Assembly: GCF_003797125.1 (NCBI RefSeq)
Contig: NZ_RKKE01000006.1
Span: forward strand, 124,001-188,000
From: Shewanella frigidimarina
Lineage (GTDB): Bacteria; Pseudomonadota; Gammaproteobacteria; Enterobacterales; Shewanellaceae
Length of the DNA: 64,000 nt
Direction: 5' to 3'
The position numbers and the translations under genes were made by a program. Below are positions 34,991-43,889 of the stretch, one piece after another. The notes beneath the pieces are model-generated. The model saw only the letters and a list, made by a program, of their open reading frames with translations. It had not been told where the DNA came from and made no database searches. The stretch's first letter is position 1. Each line of letters starts with the position of its first letter.

Positions 34991-37201
34991 ATGGAATTAA
35001 CAAACAAGTGGCGACTTTCTGTTGTTGCAACTGCACTTTCTTTTGTATTAACCGGATGTGGTTCATCTTCCGATGATGAAGATGAGGTGATTAAAAACAT
35101 CGCACCGTTAATATCTTCTAGTGCTATTATCACTGCAATTGAAGATAGTGAATACCTGTATCAGCTAACCGTTATCGATCAAGACGATGCCAATGATGGT
35201 ACGAATTTAACATTCAATTTAACCAATGCGCCAGATGGTATGGCCATTAACAACACAGGTCTGATTTCATGGACACCACTTGAAGGTGTATTAACGTCTG
35301 GGTCAATCACGGTTACTGTGAGTGATGGTGGAGAAGACGAAGCGCAACCTGCTGTACAGAACTTTGAAGTCTCTGTAACGCCTGTAAACGATGCCCCTGT
35401 TGTGTCTTCTATCGCGGCGCAAAGTGTTGATTCTGGCTCGACATTTACCTACCAATTAGTCGTTTCTGATGTAGACGATTCTGACACTGAAAATGACATT
35501 AACTTTGAACTAATTGCCGGACCAAATGGTTTATTGATTAGTCCTTCTGGCTTAATAACTTATACATCTTCCGTAAATGAAACGACATCAACTGATATTT
35601 ATGTACAAGTCGCTGACGGTGGTGAAGATGGCGTTGCGCCAATTCAAGTTAGTTTCAATTTAAATGAAAAGTTTTTCTATACTATTTCTGGTACCACGAT
35701 TAACTATTTTAATGGTGAAGTCATTCCAGAAAGTATCGTAAGTTTATCTAATGGTAACCTAGTTGTTAATACAGCAACTTCTGATGCTGAAGGCTTATTT
35801 TCAGCAAAAATCCAAGATATTAAATTAAGTGACAGATTGACTCTTGTTGCTGATGCGACAGATTATTCTGAAGCTGCGTTGAGTATTTCAAGAAATGAGC
35901 TAACCCAAGAACACAATTTACTATTACAACCTGTTCATGCATCAATTAGTTTTGATGCGACTCAAGTATCTGAGCTAGCTGTTGATGGTAATGTGCTTGT
36001 TACTTTGCCTGAAAACAGCCTTGTTGATTTAAATGGTAACCTTGTATCTTCAGCCGTTGTAGCTGAACTAACCGTCATTAACCCGGCTATTGATATTGAA
36101 ATGATGCCCGGTGATATGCTCACAACAAACAGTGCCAACGAAATTGTGCCAATAGAATCATTTGGTGCTATAACAGTTAGTTTTGTTGATAGTGCAGGTA
36201 ACAAGCTACAACTCGCTCCAAATAAAGTCGCGCAAATTCATATACCTGTAGCAGGTACTACTCCCCCCTCAACGATACCGCTTTATTATTTCGACACTAC
36301 GTCAGGTTTATGGATCGAAGAAGGTGAAGCGCAATTAGTTTCAGTCAACGGTAAATCATTTTATCAAGGTAATGTTAGTCATTTCACTACTTGGAATGCT
36401 GATATGATTTACGACACCATTATGGTAAATGGTTGTGTGGAAGATGAAGATGGTAATTTGTTAAATGGTGCTCGCGTTATTTCGGACGGACGTGATTACT
36501 TGGGGCGCTCGCTGACATTCTCTATCGATGATGGCACATTTAGCATCCCTGTTAAGCGTCATTCTACCGTTTTACTTGGCGCCACTATCGGATTTCAAAG
36601 CCGAACATCTATTATTAACACGTTTGAAGAGGACATCACCTTAGCAGAGTGTTTAGTGCTATCTGAAGCGTTAACTAAAATAACCTTGAACTGGGGTGAA
36701 GCACCTCGTGATTTAGACTCACACCTTTATATTACAGATACTGAAGGTAATGAAAGCCATGTGTATTATGCCAATTCAGAAGTCACCCTTAATGAAACCA
36801 TCATCTATTTAGATGTTGATGATGTAACAAGTTATGGGCCTGAAGTGATTTCAATTCCTCAGTTTCCTGTCGAAGGTAGATACGATTACTACGTGAAAAA
36901 TTTCTCTGGCTCACCTGACATTGACCCGGCTACAACACGTGTTGAATTTATATTTAATAATGAACAACGCATATTTAGCCCACCAACAGTTGGTATTACA
37001 GAGTGGTGGTATGTAGCCAAAATTGAAAAAGGTGCTGATGGTCAATTATTGTTCACCTCAATTAATGAATGGATAGATGGACCACAATCAGTGACGCCGC
37101 AATCATCACATGGAATACAATCGGTGGTTCCGATAAAACAAATTGAATCTATTGTTAAAGGCATGATTAATAGTAAGTATTATGATAACCGTAGCAAGTA
37201 A
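34991..37201 (+). CDS. large lipoprotein with Ig/cadherin-like domains
   Basis: 736 residues. Lipobox LTGC (Cys23) is followed by an acidic GSSSDDEDE linker. Two tandem cadherin/Ig-like repeats follow (about 37-135 and 136-225), each with the PDGM/PNGL...LISWTP/LITYTS and SDGGEDEAQPA or ADGGEDGVAPI signature. A middle region (about 230-470) resembles a regulatory-like beta sandwich. The C-terminal part includes a second carboxypeptidase-regulatory-like segment (CVEDEDGNLLNGARV) and LNWGEAPRDLDSHLYI, a motif seen in extracellular bacterial repeat proteins. GGAG lies 7 bases before the ATG. Probably a surface adhesion or structural protein. Confidence 0.75.
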   Translation: MELTNKWRLSVVATALSFVLTGCGSSSDDEDEVIKNIAPLISSSAIITAIEDSEYLYQLTVIDQDDANDGTNLTFNLTNAPDGMAINNTGLISWTPLEGVLTSGSITVTVSDGGEDEAQPAVQNFEVSVTPVNDAPVVSSIAAQSVDSGSTFTYQLVVSDVDDSDTENDINFELIAGPNGLLISPSGLITYTSSVNETTSTDIYVQVADGGEDGVAPIQVSFNLNEKFFYTISGTTINYFNGEVIPESIVSLSNGNLVVNTATSDAEGLFSAKIQDIKLSDRLTLVADATDYSEAALSISRNELTQEHNLLLQPVHASISFDATQVSELAVDGNVLVTLPENSLVDLNGNLVSSAVVAELTVINPAIDIEMMPGDMLTTNSANEIVPIESFGAITVSFVDSAGNKLQLAPNKVAQIHIPVAGTTPPSTIPLYYFDTTSGLWIEEGEAQLVSVNGKSFYQGNVSHFTTWNADMIYDTIMVNGCVEDEDGNLLNGARVISDGRDYLGRSLTFSIDDGTFSIPVKRHSTVLLGATIGFQSRTSIINTFEEDITLAECLVLSEALTKITLNWGEAPRDLDSHLYITDTEGNESHVYYANSEVTLNETIIYLDVDDVTSYGPEVISIPQFPVEGRYDYYVKNFSGSPDIDPATTRVEFIFNNEQRIFSPPTVGITEWWYVAKIEKGADGQLLFTSINEWIDGPQSVTPQSSHGIQSVVPIKQIESIVKGMINSKYYDNRSK

Positions 37202-37207
37202 ATAGCC

Positions 37208-37241
37208 AGAGGGATTAAGTTAATACTTAATCCCTTTTTTA
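37208..37241 (+). terminator. terminator of the large lipoprotein gene
   Basis: The stem AGGGATTAAG/CTTAATCCCT with a 6-nt loop is followed by six T, shortly after the stop codon. Confidence 0.9.
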
Positions 37242-37555
37242 TTCATCCCCTAGTTTGTTACATAAATATAATGCTTATAGACTTAGCGTTGTGGAATTCA
37301 AATTGCCACCCATTTTTGAAATAACAACATAGCTCGATTCAATTTTAGTTGTCATACCTCAAATCATTTTATCAATCCGTAGGACTATGTTAACGGGGTT
37401 AAAAATGTGATTTCAATAAGCACTACATAATTTTAAGCGAAATATAAGGCAGCACAGAAGCTTTCTTGAAAAGGTCAGCAATATTCATCGTTCTCGACTA
37501 ACGAGTTGTCTATTCCGCAAGAAAGCCTTACGCACGATCCGCGCACAGCAGCGAC

Positions 37556-37639
37556 AACTTTATATATGCAGGTGATGGCGTATCTTCTAAGCTAACACCA
37601 GTTTCTCTTGGTCTAGCCACCTTCAATTACCATTTTTAG
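37556..37639 (+). pseudogene. possible C-terminal fragment of an outer-membrane beta-barrel protein
   Basis: A frame ending in TAG reads NFIYAGDGVSSKLTPVS then LGLATFNYHF. The alternating pattern and terminal Phe are typical of the last strand of an outer-membrane barrel. No upstream continuation or start is present. Confidence 0.32.
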
Positions 37640-37711
37640 AAAATGTAATGAAAACCTAGTTGAGTGTTAAATATTTATCCAACTGAGCTGAGATGCCATG
37701 TTCAACAAACC

Positions 37712-37954
37712 CTAGTGATTACAGATTTTATCTTTGGCGGTTGTAATGCCACCTTCGCTTGGGATGAACTTGCCTTTGCCTTCTAAAAACTCAATCAACA
37801 TCTCAGCATCCATCTCGGTTGCTGAACAAGTATGATAACGAGTCTCTGCACCAAACTCAGTATGCATCATGGTTTTAAGATCATGCTTTGTTAACGCAGA
37901 GCCATGGGTTAGCATCATTTCCATCACTTTATGGCCGTGAACTGATTCTGACAT
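37712..37954 (-). CDS. YecH-family protein (DUF2492)
   Basis: 80 residues. The sequence follows the small YecH family: SVHGHKVMEMM at the start, RYHTCSA in the middle, FLEGKGKFIP and the C-terminal KDKICNH. The paired His/Cys motifs suggest metal binding, but no function is established. TGGAGA six bases upstream supports the start. Monocistronic by appearance. Confidence 0.88.
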   Translation of the reverse strand: MSESVHGHKVMEMMLTHGSALTKHDLKTMMHTEFGAETRYHTCSATEMDAEMLIEFLEGKGKFIPSEGGITTAKDKICNH

Positions 37955-38020
37955 TGTATCTCCAATTAAAGGTGTAATTTATTTGTATTTTATAACGTAT
38001 TTTTTAGTTATAAATACCGA

Positions 38021-38084
38021 TCTCACACACAAGATTTGAAAAATATTATTGTTGGCGCCTATATTAAAATTGATGCCGATAACA
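38021..38084 (+). repeat. dispersed 64-bp repeat, copy 2
   Basis: Second copy of the repeat at 34724-34787, same orientation, about 86% identical by eye. The two copies flank the large lipoprotein gene and yecH-like gene. Confidence 0.65.
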
Positions 38085-38233
38085 CTCAATTTACCGGCAT
38101 AAGAGGCGCTAATAAAAACCAAAAAATCATAGCGTAAAAAATATTTTCTGGTTAAATCTCAATAAAAACAGTTGTCAGGTAACGGTAAAATGTAGCAACA
38201 TCTGCTGTTATATTTACGGCTACGTTCATGACG

Positions 38234-38431
38234 TCAAACTTTTATTGAGCTTGTTTCAATTTCAACAACGGCAGCATGAATTGCTTGAAAGATAAGCCTA
38301 TCAGCTTCCACAGTGTCATTATCAGGGACATCCCAGGCCATAATTTCGCGATATCGCTCTACGAGTTGACGAACATCTTCGGTGATCTGGTCATGGTAGC
38401 GTTCAATTTCTATATTTTGTATATCGGACAT
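38234..38431 (-). CDS. small conserved-looking hypothetical protein
   Basis: 65 residues, acidic and largely helical (MSDIQNIEIERYHDQITEDV...), with no signal peptide. AAGG lies about 10 bases before the ATG. It is 25 bases downstream of the UspA-domain gene on the same strand and may be co-transcribed with it. I do not recognise the family. Confidence 0.55.
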   Translation of the reverse strand: MSDIQNIEIERYHDQITEDVRQLVERYREIMAWDVPDNDTVEADRLIFQAIHAAVVEIETSSIKV

Positions 38432-38456
38432 ATAAATATACCTTAGCCATAATAAG

Positions 38457-39314
38457 TTAGAACACAGGAGCTTGAACCGGAACGATTAATATTTCACAAC
38501 GACTATGATTTTGAACGTAATGCGGCACTGAGCCCAATAACTTGTTTATGCCTTTTTTCTTTTTTGCCCCAAATATGGCTAAATCAATATGTTGTGCTTC
38601 CAAAAAAGACACAACGCCATAATTTATCTCACCACAAATCACTTTGGTCTCAATGGGAAAATCAGTATCCAAATCGTTCACAAAAGCTTTCATCTGAAAC
38701 TGAGCAGCATCAATATTTTTTTTGTTTTGATCTTTGATGATATCTAGATCAACAACGTTGTAGCCCACTGGATCGCCATAGAGTGTATAAGCGAGTACTT
38801 CTGGAACAACATTGAGTAATGTTAATGAAGCTTGATAGTAGTTAGCTAATTCTATTGCGCGTTTGCATGCATGCTTTGAATACAGAGAGAAATCCACCGC
38901 AACCACAATATTTTGATAGGGTTGCAATTGTTCTACCGCTTTTTCAAACTCTTGCTTTTCACGTAACCAGTCCCATGCTTGTTGCAGATTTTCTCGGTTA
39001 AAATAACGCACTTCACTAGATATTAAAAAAGGCTTCGCGATTAACGCCATCCAATGTTCCCAAGACTTATCGCCAACCATTGCAATGCGCTCAAAATCAC
39101 TAAGGTGTTTCATACCAAACTTAATATCATCTATTGCGGCATCTAAATCCCAGCCGGAAAAATTATCAAACTCAAAAAGTAATGAGATTTTACCTAATCG
39201 TTTAATTTGCGTTTCAAGTTGGGGAAAGAATTGCTGGAAATCCTCAAGAGTTAGTTTTCCAGAAGCTCGCACAGCAATGGTATTGCCATCGAATACAGGT
39301 ATAAATTGCAACAT
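38457..39314 (-). CDS. SpoIIAA-like/UspA fusion protein
   Basis: 285 residues. The first about 118 residues match the SpoIIAA-like (STAS-type, DUF3478) fold, with GKLTLEDFQQFFP and FDNFSGWDLDAA. Residues about 133-282 are a universal stress protein domain starting IVVAVDFSLYSKHACKRA and ending GSVPHYVQNHSRCEILIVP. The usual nucleotide-binding G-2x-G-9x-G string is degenerate (FGAKKKKGINKLLGS), so ATP binding is uncertain. GGAA lies 7 bases upstream. It is divergent from the MFS gene. Confidence 0.82.
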   Translation of the reverse strand: MLQFIPVFDGNTIAVRASGKLTLEDFQQFFPQLETQIKRLGKISLLFEFDNFSGWDLDAAIDDIKFGMKHLSDFERIAMVGDKSWEHWMALIAKPFLISSEVRYFNRENLQQAWDWLREKQEFEKAVEQLQPYQNIVVAVDFSLYSKHACKRAIELANYYQASLTLLNVVPEVLAYTLYGDPVGYNVVDLDIIKDQNKKNIDAAQFQMKAFVNDLDTDFPIETKVICGEINYGVVSFLEAQHIDLAIFGAKKKKGINKLLGSVPHYVQNHSRCEILIVPVQAPVF

Positions 39315-39704
39315 GGAATTTTCCTTCTATTTATGGATAGTTCACATCCAGAATGATGATAAAACATACTGCTCATTAACTTCATCTTAAAACCTTTTTT
39401 TATGCTGATTATTGATCAATGACATTATTTTATTATTCAATTTCGTTTATTTTTCGTACTCATCGATTACAGTTTTTCATTTGTTGTTTATCTGTATTTC
39501 AAGCCTATGCATAGCGCTATAATTGAATCAAAAAAACGGCCTACAGTGCGACTTAAAATTGATAAAAATCTAAAGTAATTAACGATTTGTTTATCGATTC
39601 AAGGAATCTTGATCGCAAGTCATTTATTGTTTCTTTGATGACTTGAAGGTCAAGCTAGGTATAAAGACTTATCGGATACATCACGAGGTTGATAATTCAA
39701 CACT
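39315..39704. promoter_or_regulatory. divergent intergenic region, UspA gene and MFS gene
   Basis: A 390-bp AT-rich gap with no gene visible. It should contain both promoters, but I cannot choose boxes with confidence. No hairpin-plus-T terminator is seen. Confidence 0.4.
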
Positions 39705-40898
39705 ATGCGGCATATGAACAACAACGTCATTTATCTCGGGTGGGTCAGTTTTTTTACTGATTTCGCTTCGTCTATGGTCACAACTCTAGTGCCTTTATAT
39801 GTTGTTTATATCCTCAACGAAGGCGTCGACAAACTGGGCATTATTATCGCAGCGGCAAGCTTTATCTCTTATTTTTTCAGAATATTGTTTGGTTACCTAA
39901 GTGACCGTTTTACGCTAGTCAAACCTTTGGTCGTAAGCGGTTATTTAATCTCCGCACTTACCAAGCCAATGTTGGCATTGACACAGGGTTACCTAGGAGT
40001 AGCAATAATCCGTGGCGTGGAACGTGTGGGTAAAGCTGTCCGCAGCGCCCCCAAAGATGCATTAATCAGCGCCTATAGTGAAACGAATTACTCTGGCAAA
40101 ACCTTTGGCTTTCACAAAACAATGGATATAGCTGGTGAGCTTGGCGGCGCTATCTGTATTTTCCTCATCCTCACGTGGTTTACACTGGATAAAGACAGCA
40201 TTCGGCTAATATTCGCCGCCACGTTGATCCCTGGTCTCATTGCTAGCGCCATCGCGTTATTTTTGGTTAAAGATATTCCTACTTCAATTCAAGCCAAAAA
40301 TGAAAAACGCAAAGCGGTAATCAACCAACAAGACATGCGCTTATTGCCTTTGATTATCATTTACTTTATTTCACTATTTTTTATCTTGAGTGATCAGTTT
40401 CTGATCATTAAAGTTAAACAAGCGGGTTATTCTGTTTCCATTATTCCTCTATTTATCATTATCCTGACGCTAACCCAAACCTTATTCAGTTATTATAGTG
40501 GTGTAATAACGGACAAAATTGGCAACCACAAAATGCTGTTAATTGCCTTTGTATTCGGCACCCTATCTCTCCTAGCCTTATGGCAAGAATATTTATGGCT
40601 GTGTTTTATTTTATTGGGAATGTTTACGGTTATGTCACTTAACGCAATCAGAGCCTACATATCTCAATATGCTATTAGCAAAGCTTTCGTTTATGGCATC
40701 TTCTATGGTGGTATTGCATTAACTAGCTCGCTCGGAGCTATTATTGTTGCCCAATTATGGAAACAATTTGGATTTGAAACAGTTATCCTTTTTTCACTTT
40801 CTGGCATGATCATACTTTTGTTGGTACTGGCTGTTTGGATTTGGAAGAAACCAACTTATAAACATGAAGATAACGCTATTACATCTTTAGATATATAA
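39705..40898 (+). CDS. MFS transporter of unknown substrate
   Basis: 397 residues with about 11-12 hydrophobic segments. The loop after segment 4 reads GVERVGKAVRSAPKDALISAYSE, a signature of a distinct MFS subgroup. ATG codons at 39705 and 39714 are both possible; neither has a strong ribosome binding site. No neighbouring enzyme points to a substrate. Confidence 0.75.
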   Translation: MRHMNNNVIYLGWVSFFTDFASSMVTTLVPLYVVYILNEGVDKLGIIIAAASFISYFFRILFGYLSDRFTLVKPLVVSGYLISALTKPMLALTQGYLGVAIIRGVERVGKAVRSAPKDALISAYSETNYSGKTFGFHKTMDIAGELGGAICIFLILTWFTLDKDSIRLIFAATLIPGLIASAIALFLVKDIPTSIQAKNEKRKAVINQQDMRLLPLIIIYFISLFFILSDQFLIIKVKQAGYSVSIIPLFIIILTLTQTLFSYYSGVITDKIGNHKMLLIAFVFGTLSLLALWQEYLWLCFILLGMFTVMSLNAIRAYISQYAISKAFVYGIFYGGIALTSSLGAIIVAQLWKQFGFETVILFSLSGMIILLLVLAVWIWKKPTYKHEDNAITSLDI

Positions 40899-41202
40899 CC
40901 AACCCGCCACTAACAAAACCTATAACCTATTGTCATACAATGAAAATACGTTATTTTTAGTTAATACCCTTCAGCACTCAAATTGGGGGAATTGAAGGCT
41001 GTTGTGTTCAATTCTTGGGATGATCAGCTAAACACGCAAGCAAATAATTACAAAATATTGACTACAGGCTAACGCCCATTCAATCTTGATAATATTTGCT
41101 GCTTTTATGGCTTATCGACACGGAGTAATACTGGATAACAAACTGTTAACATACTAAGATTATGTTTCAAATATACCAACTACAAGGTTATAGGTCATAA
41201 AA
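40899..41202. other. gene-free gap before the carbonic anhydrase gene
   Basis: I see no gene. A weak inverted repeat (CTTCAGCACTCAAATT...AATTGAAG, about 40970-40998) may end the MFS transcript. The right half should hold the promoter of the next gene. Confidence 0.4.
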
Positions 41203-42066
41203 ATGAACAAAAAACTATTACTAACAATCGCAACTTTATCGCTGTCAACCAACGCCATAGCTAAAGACAATCTCTCAGAACATCATGCAACCGTCGCTGA
41301 TAGCGTGGTCGCAGAACAAAGAGCAAATCTTGCCACTAGCACTAAAGGTGAGGGTTTTGGACCTCAGTCACCTCGAGATGTAAACTCACTTGTCGGTACT
41401 AATCCAATACAATTTTCTCAAGCCCCTTCTTTCACTAAAATGAATTTATGTAATATTCATTTTCATAAAAATGCTGAACACTCAGGTGGAGAGTTCACCA
41501 CTTATGCAGGTAATGGCGATGGTAAAGGTTTCCAATCAGGTTTTAAGTATTCAGGTAAACTAAATAAAGCGGAATTAACGCCAACTAAAAATGCTATTTG
41601 CCCAAGTGAACATGGTGCTTTAACGGCTGGAGATACCATTGAAGTGCATTATGTACATTCAAGCGCACAAGTCGTACCTGGTCCAACATTAGGTGCTTGT
41701 TTAAATGATGCGATAAACAACCCGCAACTGCGAGTTGAAACTCAAGTGTTTGTGTTGGTCAATGACAATAAAGCGTTAGATTTTACAGCACTAACTGCAT
41801 CAGAAATAAAACAAGGTTTTCATCAAGCGGTTAATATTCCAAATAATACCGGTGATGCAATTCAGTATAATGGCTCAACAACAGGCCCTGGTTATAATGA
41901 AATAGGCTCACCATTCCAAGTCTCTTGGAGTGTCCGTCCTAAAGTGGCAAAAGTGAATATTAACACTGTAGGCAAGTGGTGTGAGGGTAACGTCTTCAAG
42001 GAAGATCACGCTCATGGTGTGAGAAACCTAGTCACTAACCCAGCGCTACTGTCAGAAATCAAGTAA
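41203..42066 (+). CDS. periplasmic delta-class carbonic anhydrase
   Basis: 287 residues with a Sec signal peptide (cut after NAIA, about residue 20). The body follows bacterial delta-class (CdCA-like) carbonic anhydrases as I know them. It has CNIHFHKNAEHSGGEF (about 83-98) with candidate zinc-ligand histidines, then EVHYVHS, PQLRVETQVFVL and EDHAHGVRNL near the end. It would interconvert CO2 and bicarbonate in the periplasm. The only other carbonic anhydrase in the window is the cytoplasmic beta-class one at 62415. AAGGTTATAGG lies upstream, and a strong terminator follows. Confidence 0.82.
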   Translation: MNKKLLLTIATLSLSTNAIAKDNLSEHHATVADSVVAEQRANLATSTKGEGFGPQSPRDVNSLVGTNPIQFSQAPSFTKMNLCNIHFHKNAEHSGGEFTTYAGNGDGKGFQSGFKYSGKLNKAELTPTKNAICPSEHGALTAGDTIEVHYVHSSAQVVPGPTLGACLNDAINNPQLRVETQVFVLVNDNKALDFTALTASEIKQGFHQAVNIPNNTGDAIQYNGSTTGPGYNEIGSPFQVSWSVRPKVAKVNINTVGKWCEGNVFKEDHAHGVRNLVTNPALLSEIK

Positions 42067-42097
42067 GCGCTATTAGCCGCAACCTTAGTTCGTGAAA

Positions 42098-42132
42098 TTA
42101 AAAAGTCACAGATAGTATATCTGTGACTTTTT
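42098..42132 (+). terminator. terminator of the delta-carbonic anhydrase gene
   Basis: The stem AAAAAGTCACAGATA/TATCTGTGACTTTTT forms a long bidirectional hairpin. Confidence 0.92.
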
Positions 42133-42307
42133 AATTTACATCTTTTAGGTAATTATCTATAACAAAAGGGCTAAAAAGCTTTTAAACACTATGTTTAAAA
42201 GCGATATACTCGCTATTTTTTTAACTAATCTATCAGTATGGGCATCGCTATTTATTTTGACGGTGGTGAAGGAGTTATGACTTTTACCGCGATTGTAGAT
42301 TGATGAT

Positions 42308-42778
42308 TCAGTTTTTAAGCAATTTTCGCATCGGAATGCAATCCAAACTAATTCCCCTTGGAGAATGATAAGTCGATACTTCATCACCAACAAAACCACA
42401 GGCACGGTAAAATGACGCTGCGTTCAGTGTAGATTCAAGTTGTAATAATTTCAGATCATTATCCAAGGCTAACTCTTCCAGAAAAACCAACATGGACTTT
42501 GCGGCCCCTTGGCCAGAATGGTCAGGATCGACAAAAATAGCGTCTATCATGCCAGTTTCGAGATTAACTTTACCGCATCCGATAACACGATCCTTGAATA
42601 CTGATACAAAGAAGTTCGCTACAATATCATTAATCAATGCTGCTGAAATGTCGCCTTGTGTCCATAATGCCAACTGCGCTGAACTATAAAAGCCGGTGCA
42701 TTTTTCAATAATAGCTCGGTTTCTCATGCTGTAAATAGATTGAACGTCAGACTCTAGCGCTTTTCTGATTTTCATCAT
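42308..42778 (-). CDS. GNAT-family N-acetyltransferase
   Basis: 156 residues from the ATG at 42778 (AAGG upstream; a second ATG follows at 42775). The open frame extends to 42838, but those 20 residues are not typical. GNAT features are IRKALESDVQSIYSMRNRA at the N-terminus, the acetyl-CoA loop SGQGAAKSMLVFLE (about 91-104) and FYRACGFV near the end. The substrate cannot be told from sequence. Confidence 0.85.
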   Translation of the reverse strand: MMKIRKALESDVQSIYSMRNRAIIEKCTGFYSSAQLALWTQGDISAALINDIVANFFVSVFKDRVIGCGKVNLETGMIDAIFVDPDHSGQGAAKSMLVFLEELALDNDLKLLQLESTLNAASFYRACGFVGDEVSTYHSPRGISLDCIPMRKLLKN

Positions 42779-43068
42779 AAATGACCTTGAATTAGTGACC
42801 TCATAAATGTAAATTACGGGTTTGATGACCAGCATCAATAATTGAATAAATCACACGTCCCCATTATCAATAACATAACGCTTAGCGTTTGTTTTAACAA
42901 CCGTATTGCTCAATAGCACTAGTCTGTGCAATCTAAAACTTAACCATTAGATTAATCGCGTTACAGCCAAGCTCAAAACTGCAATAATAATGCTATGCGC
43001 AGTAACAGATTGATTATTCGACTACGTTAACGGCTTTATGCTTAATTTACTTCTAAATAGGATTTACT

Positions 43069-43665
43069 ATGCGCGCTTTTGTCGTTCGAGCCAGAGCTGC
43101 TCCAGTTGATAGTCAACAATTTCTAGCCGCTATTGGTCATGAAGCTCACACTGAAATTTTAGCTCACACCTTAATGAATACCATTTTTGTCGCCCAATCT
43201 CATCGTGACGATGTTGTGGTGTATTTAGTGCTAGAAAGTACCCAAGACTTTTCTCGCACAATTTGCTTTCGTTCAAACGAATTAGGCCATATCGGTGGCT
43301 TCCACGAGCAAAACTTAACCAATAAAATAGCTAAAGCCTTAACGGCATCTAAAGGCATGGCGAAAGAACAGTTACGTGAAGTTGAAGCAGGAATTACGGT
43401 ACGCACCGTGAGTTTCGAAAAATTGATACAGGAATTAACTGAAGATTATCAACTGTATATGTTAGAGAAAAAAGGTACACCAATACGTGATATAGAGTTT
43501 GCCGCTAACCCGTGTTTTTTACTCACCGATCACATCCCTATGCCTAAGAAGAGCTTTAATAGCCTTAAACGCCTGGGTACTCAACACATTAACTTAGGCC
43601 CTAAAATGCTGTTTGCATCGCAATGCGTGGTGCTGATCCACAATGAATTAGACATGAGATTGTAA
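43069..43665 (+). CDS. TrmY-like SPOUT pseudouridine methyltransferase
   Basis: 198 residues resembling COG1901/TrmY, the enzyme that makes N1-methylpseudouridine at tRNA position 54 in archaea. The opening RAFVVRARAAPVD, HTLMNTIFVAQSHR, FRSNELGHIGG, and the C-terminal knot region CFLLTDHIPMPKK...LGPKMLFASQCVVLIHNELD support this. Bacteria normally carry ribothymidine at position 54, so the bacterial homologue may have another RNA target. It stands alone next to the second half of the maltodextrin locus. Confidence 0.82.
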   Translation: MRAFVVRARAAPVDSQQFLAAIGHEAHTEILAHTLMNTIFVAQSHRDDVVVYLVLESTQDFSRTICFRSNELGHIGGFHEQNLTNKIAKALTASKGMAKEQLREVEAGITVRTVSFEKLIQELTEDYQLYMLEKKGTPIRDIEFAANPCFLLTDHIPMPKKSFNSLKRLGTQHINLGPKMLFASQCVVLIHNELDMRL

Positions 43666-43799
43666 ATCAGTACGATTGAATAAAGGATAAAGTGTTGATG
43701 AATCAATGTGTGAGCCGATTAATCAACACGGAGCCAATCATTGTTCATGAGGTAACAATATAGTTGCGTAAATTAACTTCAAGCACTTGCTTGGCACAC

Positions 43800-43848
43800 T
43801 GAATACGTATGCAAATCTTTGCTGTATAAACGAAAAACGTCTTATATT
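43800..43848 (+). promoter_or_regulatory. operator and promoter of the GH97 gene
   Basis: Operator TGAATACGTATGCA at 43800-43813, five bases, -35 TTGCTG at 43819-43824, 18-base spacer, -10 TATATT at 43843-43848. This is the same arrangement as at 23958 and 46030. Confidence 0.68.
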
Positions 43849-43889
43849 ACTTGTTCTAAAGATAAAATAATAATCAACAAGGACATACT

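Larger units (their letters stand above)
37202..37711. other. gap with terminator and a porin-like fragment
   Basis: It contains the terminator of the lipoprotein gene (37208-37241) and a possible outer-membrane-protein tail (37556-37639). The rest shows no gene that I can support. Confidence 0.5.
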
